A stretch of DNA of 64,000 bases from Gallibacter pasteurianus_A (lineage in GTDB: Bacteria; Bacillota; Clostridia; Peptostreptococcales; Anaerovoracaceae). Location of the stretch: contig CAVBJF010000003.1 of NCBI GenBank assembly GCA_963596005.1, positions 1 to 64,000 on the forward strand, in the 5' to 3' direction. Numbering within the stretch: the stretch's first letter is position 1; each line of letters begins with the position of its first letter. Shown here one piece after another: positions 60,503-64,000 of the stretch. The position numbers and the translations under genes are program-made. Below the pieces are notes generated by a model. The model worked only from the letters and a program-made list of their open reading frames with translations, ran no database searches and was not told the DNA's origin.

Positions 60503-62782
60503 TTATTCGACATCTTTCAACGCTTGTACCATATCTATTTTTTTATTCTTCTTTGAGATAACTACACCTACAAATATTGAAACGCCAAATGTCAAGGCTA
60601 TGCTAACCGCATATGTCGCCCAACCTATCGACATCGTAAATTCGTACTCTCTGCCAAGCTCTTGCAATAAGAAATACAAAACTCCCGCACCTGCCGGCAA
60701 GCCTATCAAAACACCGATAAGCGTCAACCATACATTTTGTGTAATAAGCAATTTACCTATCTTTTTATCTCTAAATCCAAGCACTTTTAGCGTTGCAAGT
60801 TCTCTATACCTTTCCATATAGCTCATTACCCCAAGAGTATACAAAACTACGATACCAAGAACTACCGCTGCGATTACAAGTATCGCTACCATTAGATCCA
60901 TTATTTCAAGCATGCTGTTAAACGAATCCACTATATTGTCTTTTGCCTGTATTCCCGAAACTATCTCTCTATCTTTTATATCATCCAGATCGTCGCTCAT
61001 TTTTGTAGTATATATATTACTTATGTGATATGGTATATCGTTATCCTTTGCATATCCTTCTGTCATAACGATGGATTTATTTACAAATGCATGATAATAT
61101 CCGGCCACTTTGACCCTGTATGTCTTATCGCTGCCATATGGTGAAACTGTGATTTCATCACCTATATCTGCTGTCTCCTTTAGTCTCAGGCAAAGGTATA
61201 CACCGTCATCCGAAAGCTTAAATGCCTCATTATCTTCAGTCAAAAAATTAACATGACCGTTTTTTATGTCGTAAATTTCAAGATTTACATTCTCGTTATC
61301 GTAGCTTACAGCTGTTGATGCCTGCCAGTCGCCGTCTACCTCGTCTGCAAGCGCTGTCGCCTCGCTGTTTGTCGCTGTCTCCGAAAGTTCTATTTTTGTT
61401 TTGTAATCACCGGCATCGTCGCCCATCATCCCCACAAAATCATTTATTGTATCTCGCATGCCCAGACCACCGACAAGCAGGAGCATACAGCCGAATATGC
61501 CGACAAGCGACATCGCAGTTCTTGATTTATGGCGAATGATATCGCGCACATTCCATTTTGTGCCAAAAGAAAATTTTTGCCACAGCCTTGTTTTTTCAAT
61601 GAGGGCATGTCTTATTTTCTTTGGTGTGTACGGCCTGAGTGCCTCTGCGGCAGTGCCTTTGAGCATTTTTTTGACAGACAAATAGCTTATTAGCGTCAAG
61701 AAAACGACTGTTCCTATAATTACAGGAATACAAAAACCGGGCATCACAAGGTCCCAATTAGGCATATCAAAGTATGTCCCCATCATGCCGTTCTCATCAA
61801 TTATAAGTGATGTTATAAAATAGCCCAAAGGAACCCCTAGAGTAACTCCTACAACTCCTAAAACAAAACCGTAAGATGTATAATGTCTCAAAATTTTATT
61901 GTCACGAAATCCAAGCGCTTTTAGCGTACCTATCTGCACTTTCTCGTTTCCTGCAATCCTATGCATGGTCGTAACCATTGTAAGGATGCCTATCCCAAGG
62001 AATAATACCGGCAGTATCATTCCCATCGACTGCCCTTCCTCCATCTCGCTTTTTAGCCCGGCATACGACGGGTGAGCTTCCTTATCTGTTATTATAAATG
62101 TTTTGCCTGTTGCTTCCTTTACGCTGTCCTCAAGCTCGCCTTTGCTGAGATCCGAAATTATATTTATTTGAGAATAGTAATCTACTCCTAGTGAATCCTC
62201 TAACTTTTTCGGGGAAATGTACGCAAAGCCGTGCAGACTATAGTCAGGCATGAGCTGGTTATCGTCCGCAAGGCATATCATATTTTCACTGCTTTGTACA
62301 AGAGCGACAACCTTTGCTTTTATCTTTACGCCCTTATATGTCAATGTCATTTGATCGCCTATTTTTATATCGTTTTCGTTTGCAAATTTCCTCGCAAGCC
62401 AAATGCCGTCACTATCTTCATCATATGCCTTACCCTCGTTTATTTTTAGGGTCGACATATCTGCGTCCTCTGTAACATTTAGAGTCAATGTCTTTTTCGT
62501 ATCCTCGATACCGACATTGACGCTTAAATATCTCGTTGCACTATCTACTCCATTGATATTTTCGATATTTTTTATATCATCTTCGCTAAAACCGTCTTCC
62601 TCGTAAAGTCGAAAGTCTGCATAATTTGTTTCTTTCAAAAAGCTGTTTACGTCAACCTCAAGACTTTTCCATTCCATATTGAAGCCAAAAAAAATACCGA
62701 TACCGACAGTTACCATGATAATCATCGATATAAACTGCGATTTGTATCGCCACGCTGTTCTAAATAATTTTTTTAAAAGCAT
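60503..62782 (-). CDS. FtsX-like ABC transporter permease (system 2)
   Basis: A 759-residue paralogue of the permease at 35173-37959 but without its long coiled coil. It has an N-terminal helix (15-36), an extracellular domain (about 40-235), three helices (about 245-370), a helix near 425 (SLVGIFGCMLLLVGGLG), a second extracellular domain and three final helices (about 630-745). The permease ends in KKIDMVQALKDVE, similar to the KKIDMVESMKAND end of system 1. Two bases separate it from its ATPase gene. Confidence 0.88.
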   Translation of the reverse strand: MLLKKLFRTAWRYKSQFISMIIMVTVGIGIFFGFNMEWKSLEVDVNSFLKETNYADFRLYEEDGFSEDDIKNIENINGVDSATRYLSVNVGIEDTKKTLTLNVTEDADMSTLKINEGKAYDEDSDGIWLARKFANENDIKIGDQMTLTYKGVKIKAKVVALVQSSENMICLADDNQLMPDYSLHGFAYISPKKLEDSLGVDYYSQINIISDLSKGELEDSVKEATGKTFIITDKEAHPSYAGLKSEMEEGQSMGMILPVLFLGIGILTMVTTMHRIAGNEKVQIGTLKALGFRDNKILRHYTSYGFVLGVVGVTLGVPLGYFITSLIIDENGMMGTYFDMPNWDLVMPGFCIPVIIGTVVFLTLISYLSVKKMLKGTAAEALRPYTPKKIRHALIEKTRLWQKFSFGTKWNVRDIIRHKSRTAMSLVGIFGCMLLLVGGLGMRDTINDFVGMMGDDAGDYKTKIELSETATNSEATALADEVDGDWQASTAVSYDNENVNLEIYDIKNGHVNFLTEDNEAFKLSDDGVYLCLRLKETADIGDEITVSPYGSDKTYRVKVAGYYHAFVNKSIVMTEGYAKDNDIPYHISNIYTTKMSDDLDDIKDREIVSGIQAKDNIVDSFNSMLEIMDLMVAILVIAAVVLGIVVLYTLGVMSYMERYRELATLKVLGFRDKKIGKLLITQNVWLTLIGVLIGLPAGAGVLYFLLQELGREYEFTMSIGWATYAVSIALTFGVSIFVGVVISKKNKKIDMVQALKDVE

Positions 62783-62783
62783 C

Positions 62784-63485
62784 TTACCACTCCACTTCCT
62801 CTGCGTTCATCGGATTTTCTTGCTCCTCGCATGACTGTATCTTCCCATTTTTGACTCTGAGTACAACATCAGCCATTTTTGCTATGCTTTGATTGTGAGT
62901 AACTATTACAATCGTTTTACCATAGTTTTTTGCCATCGAAAGAAGCAGTTTCAAAATCATAACGCCTGTTGTGGAATCAAGTGCGCCTGTCGGCTCATCG
63001 CAAAGCAGTATTTTAGGATTTTTAGCAAGAGCTCTTGCTATCGAAACTCGTTGCTGTTCGCCCCCGGAAAGCTGCGCAGGGAAGCTCTTCATATGGCCCG
63101 AAAGGCCTACTTGCTTAAGTATTTCCTCCGGTGCAAGAGCGTCTTTTGCAATCTCCTTTACAAGAGCCACATTTTCGTATGCGGTAAGTGTTGGTATTAA
63201 ATTGTAAAATTGGAAAACAAAACCGACGGTTGCCGCTCTGTAATCAGCAAGCTCGTCGTTTGTCAATGTTGAAATATCTCTTCCATTTACTAAAATTTTG
63301 CCGCTTGTTGGGCTGTCAAGCCCTCCAAGCATATTTAAGAGGGTACTCTTTCCTGCACCCGACGGTCCTAAAACTACTATAAATTTACCCTCTTCAAGTG
63401 TAAAATTAACTCCGTCAAGTGCTCTTTGTTCGTTTTGTCCGTTTTTGTAGATGCGTGTAACATCTTTAAATTGTACAATTGCCAT
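62784..63485 (-). CDS. ABC transporter ATP-binding protein (system 2)
   Basis: A 233-residue MacB/LolD-class ATPase with Walker A GPSGAGKST, LSGGEQQRVSIARAL, Walker B LLCDEPTGALD and VTHNQ. Close paralogue of the system 1 ATPase. It follows a heavy-metal-associated domain gene by 12 bases and is followed by its permease. Confidence 0.95.
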   Translation of the reverse strand: MAIVQFKDVTRIYKNGQNEQRALDGVNFTLEEGKFIVVLGPSGAGKSTLLNMLGGLDSPTSGKILVNGRDISTLTNDELADYRAATVGFVFQFYNLIPTLTAYENVALVKEIAKDALAPEEILKQVGLSGHMKSFPAQLSGGEQQRVSIARALAKNPKILLCDEPTGALDSTTGVMILKLLLSMAKNYGKTIVIVTHNQSIAKMADVVLRVKNGKIQSCEEQENPMNAEEVEW

Positions 63486-63497
63486 AAATCCTCCGTT

Positions 63498-63749
63498 TTA
63501 TTTTTTAAAAAGCGAAAGCTTTTTTTCATAAGGCTCTTGTATAATTTCTTTAACCCCGTATCCGGTCTCCTCCACAGTCTCTTTTAGCTTTACTTCATCA
63601 AGTGGCTCTTTTGAGACGATCTCTGTCACCCCCTTGCTATGCGAAGATTTGACCTTCTTTACATTAAAACTGTTTCTGATGGCCTCATTTACGTGTGCTT
63701 CACACATATTGCATGCCATGCCATCAACTTTTAATGTTGTTTTTATCAT
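63498..63749 (-). CDS. Heavy-metal-associated (HMA) domain protein, CopZ-like
   Basis: An 83-residue single HMA domain with the metal-binding motif GMACNMCEAHV (C-x2-C), normally a soft-metal chaperone such as CopZ. No P-type ATPase is visible in the window, though an upstream gene lies beyond the right edge. About 15 C-terminal residues extend past the usual domain end. Co-directional with ABC system 2. Confidence 0.85.
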   Translation of the reverse strand: MIKTTLKVDGMACNMCEAHVNEAIRNSFNVKKVKSSHSKGVTEIVSKEPLDEVKLKETVEETGYGVKEIIQEPYEKKLSLFKK

Positions 63750-63782
63750 TTTACTTATTCCTTCCTCATTAAAAAATAAATT

Positions 63783-64000
63783 TTAATGTATTTTTAGTCT
63801 GTCGACATAATCGTCGTCTTTTCTTTTTCTCTTTTTATAAAAGTAAATAGCTAATGTGATAACGCCTATTGCTATCAATCCAACTCCTACGATTTGATAT
63901 GGTTGCATCTTTATAAATACCTCGCTTTTTTTATTTACTGTACTTGCAATAACTCCTACTACTAAAAATGGTCCGAGAGCAAATCCTTCATGTGCTTTTT
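63783..64000 (-). CDS. Truncated membrane protein (5' end outside window)
   Basis: The last 72 codons (including stop) of a minus-strand gene. They encode a hydrophobic segment (GFALGPFLVVGVIAST), a short polar loop, a second membrane helix (QIVGVGLIAIGVITLAIYF) and a charged tail ending in VDRLKIH. No family recognised from this fragment. It precedes the HMA gene by 33 bases and is probably in the same unit, perhaps a metal-related membrane protein, but that rests only on position. Confidence 0.6.
   Translation of the reverse strand, partial: KAHEGFALGPFLVVGVIASTVNKKSEVFIKMQPYQIVGVGLIAIGVITLAIYFYKKRKRKDDDYVDRLKIH

Overview
The window reads as a chromosomal segment of an anaerobic, low-to-moderate GC Bacillota (class Clostridia). 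The evidence is a Clostridia-like 16S rRNA, strong AGGAGG ribosome binding sites, the tig-clpP-clpX-lon-engB order, a class 1B dihydroorotate dehydrogenase (pyrD+pyrK), a ferredoxin-dependent 2-oxoacid oxidoreductase operon, radical-SAM and Old Yellow Enzyme proteins, UPF0210/ACT and DUF1836. The 16S resembles what I remember of Family XIII/Anaerovoracaceae (Mogibacterium-like), but without a search that placement is tentative. Almost everything lies on the minus strand. No tRNA, CRISPR array, IS element or prophage was seen.

Layout from left to right. (1) 1-1511: 16S rRNA on the minus strand, its 3' end cut by the window edge, with a strong promoter at 1717-1745. (2) 1995-3691: plus-strand AI-2E-family permease and a small K+-channel-like protein. 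(3) 3728-16006: a tightly packed minus-strand operon pyrB-pyrC-carA-carB-pyrK-pyrD-pyrF-pyrE-srtB-lgt-ychF, covering all of UMP synthesis followed by a class B sortase, the lipoprotein-modifying Lgt and the GTPase/ATPase YchF. Its CarA has lost the glutaminase nucleophile and catalytic histidine. (4) 16188-22656: a putative quinate/shikimate operon (two YdiB-like dehydrogenases, a YdiN/YdiM-like MFS transporter, shikimate kinase, a sugar-isomerase-fold protein and a dienoyl-CoA-reductase-like flavoenzyme), divergent from a LysR regulator. (5) 23884-28953: a phosphate module with two Na+/Pi cotransporters (each with a PhoU-like tail) around PhoB/PhoR, with an 11-bp-periodic TTAAC repeat resembling a Pho box. 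(6) 29095-41517: assorted genes: orphan CpaE-like ATPase, ung, UPF0210+ACT pair, radical SAM, nitroreductase, shikimate-kinase paralogue, FtsX-type ABC system 1, SGNH hydrolase, DUF1836 regulator and DacF-type carboxypeptidase. (7) 41585-43482: iron-sulfur flavoprotein-like reductase, YfcE-type phosphoesterase, DUF2752 and DUF4234. (8) 43691-48168: ferredoxin/VorB/TPP/gamma 2-oxoacid oxidoreductase operon with a P-loop ATPase and an aminotransferase. (9) 48331-50454: G5-M23 peptidase and a solitary tyrosine recombinase. (10) 50652-60402: pduL, hpt, engB, lon, clpX, clpP, tig, a THUMP methyltransferase and mreB. (11) 60503-64000: FtsX-type ABC system 2, a heavy-metal-associated domain protein and a truncated membrane protein.

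The main biological threads agree. The cell appears to ferment amino acids (aminotransferase, then 2-oxoacid:ferredoxin oxidoreductase, then acyl-CoA, with PduL able to make the acyl phosphate), which releases ammonia. A carbamoyl phosphate synthetase that appears able to use only ammonia would fit such a cell. It may also import and use exogenous quinate/shikimate. Promoters and terminators below were found by eye as hexamer pairs with 16-17 bp spacers or as hairpins with T-tracts. They are sequence-supported predictions, not measured sites.
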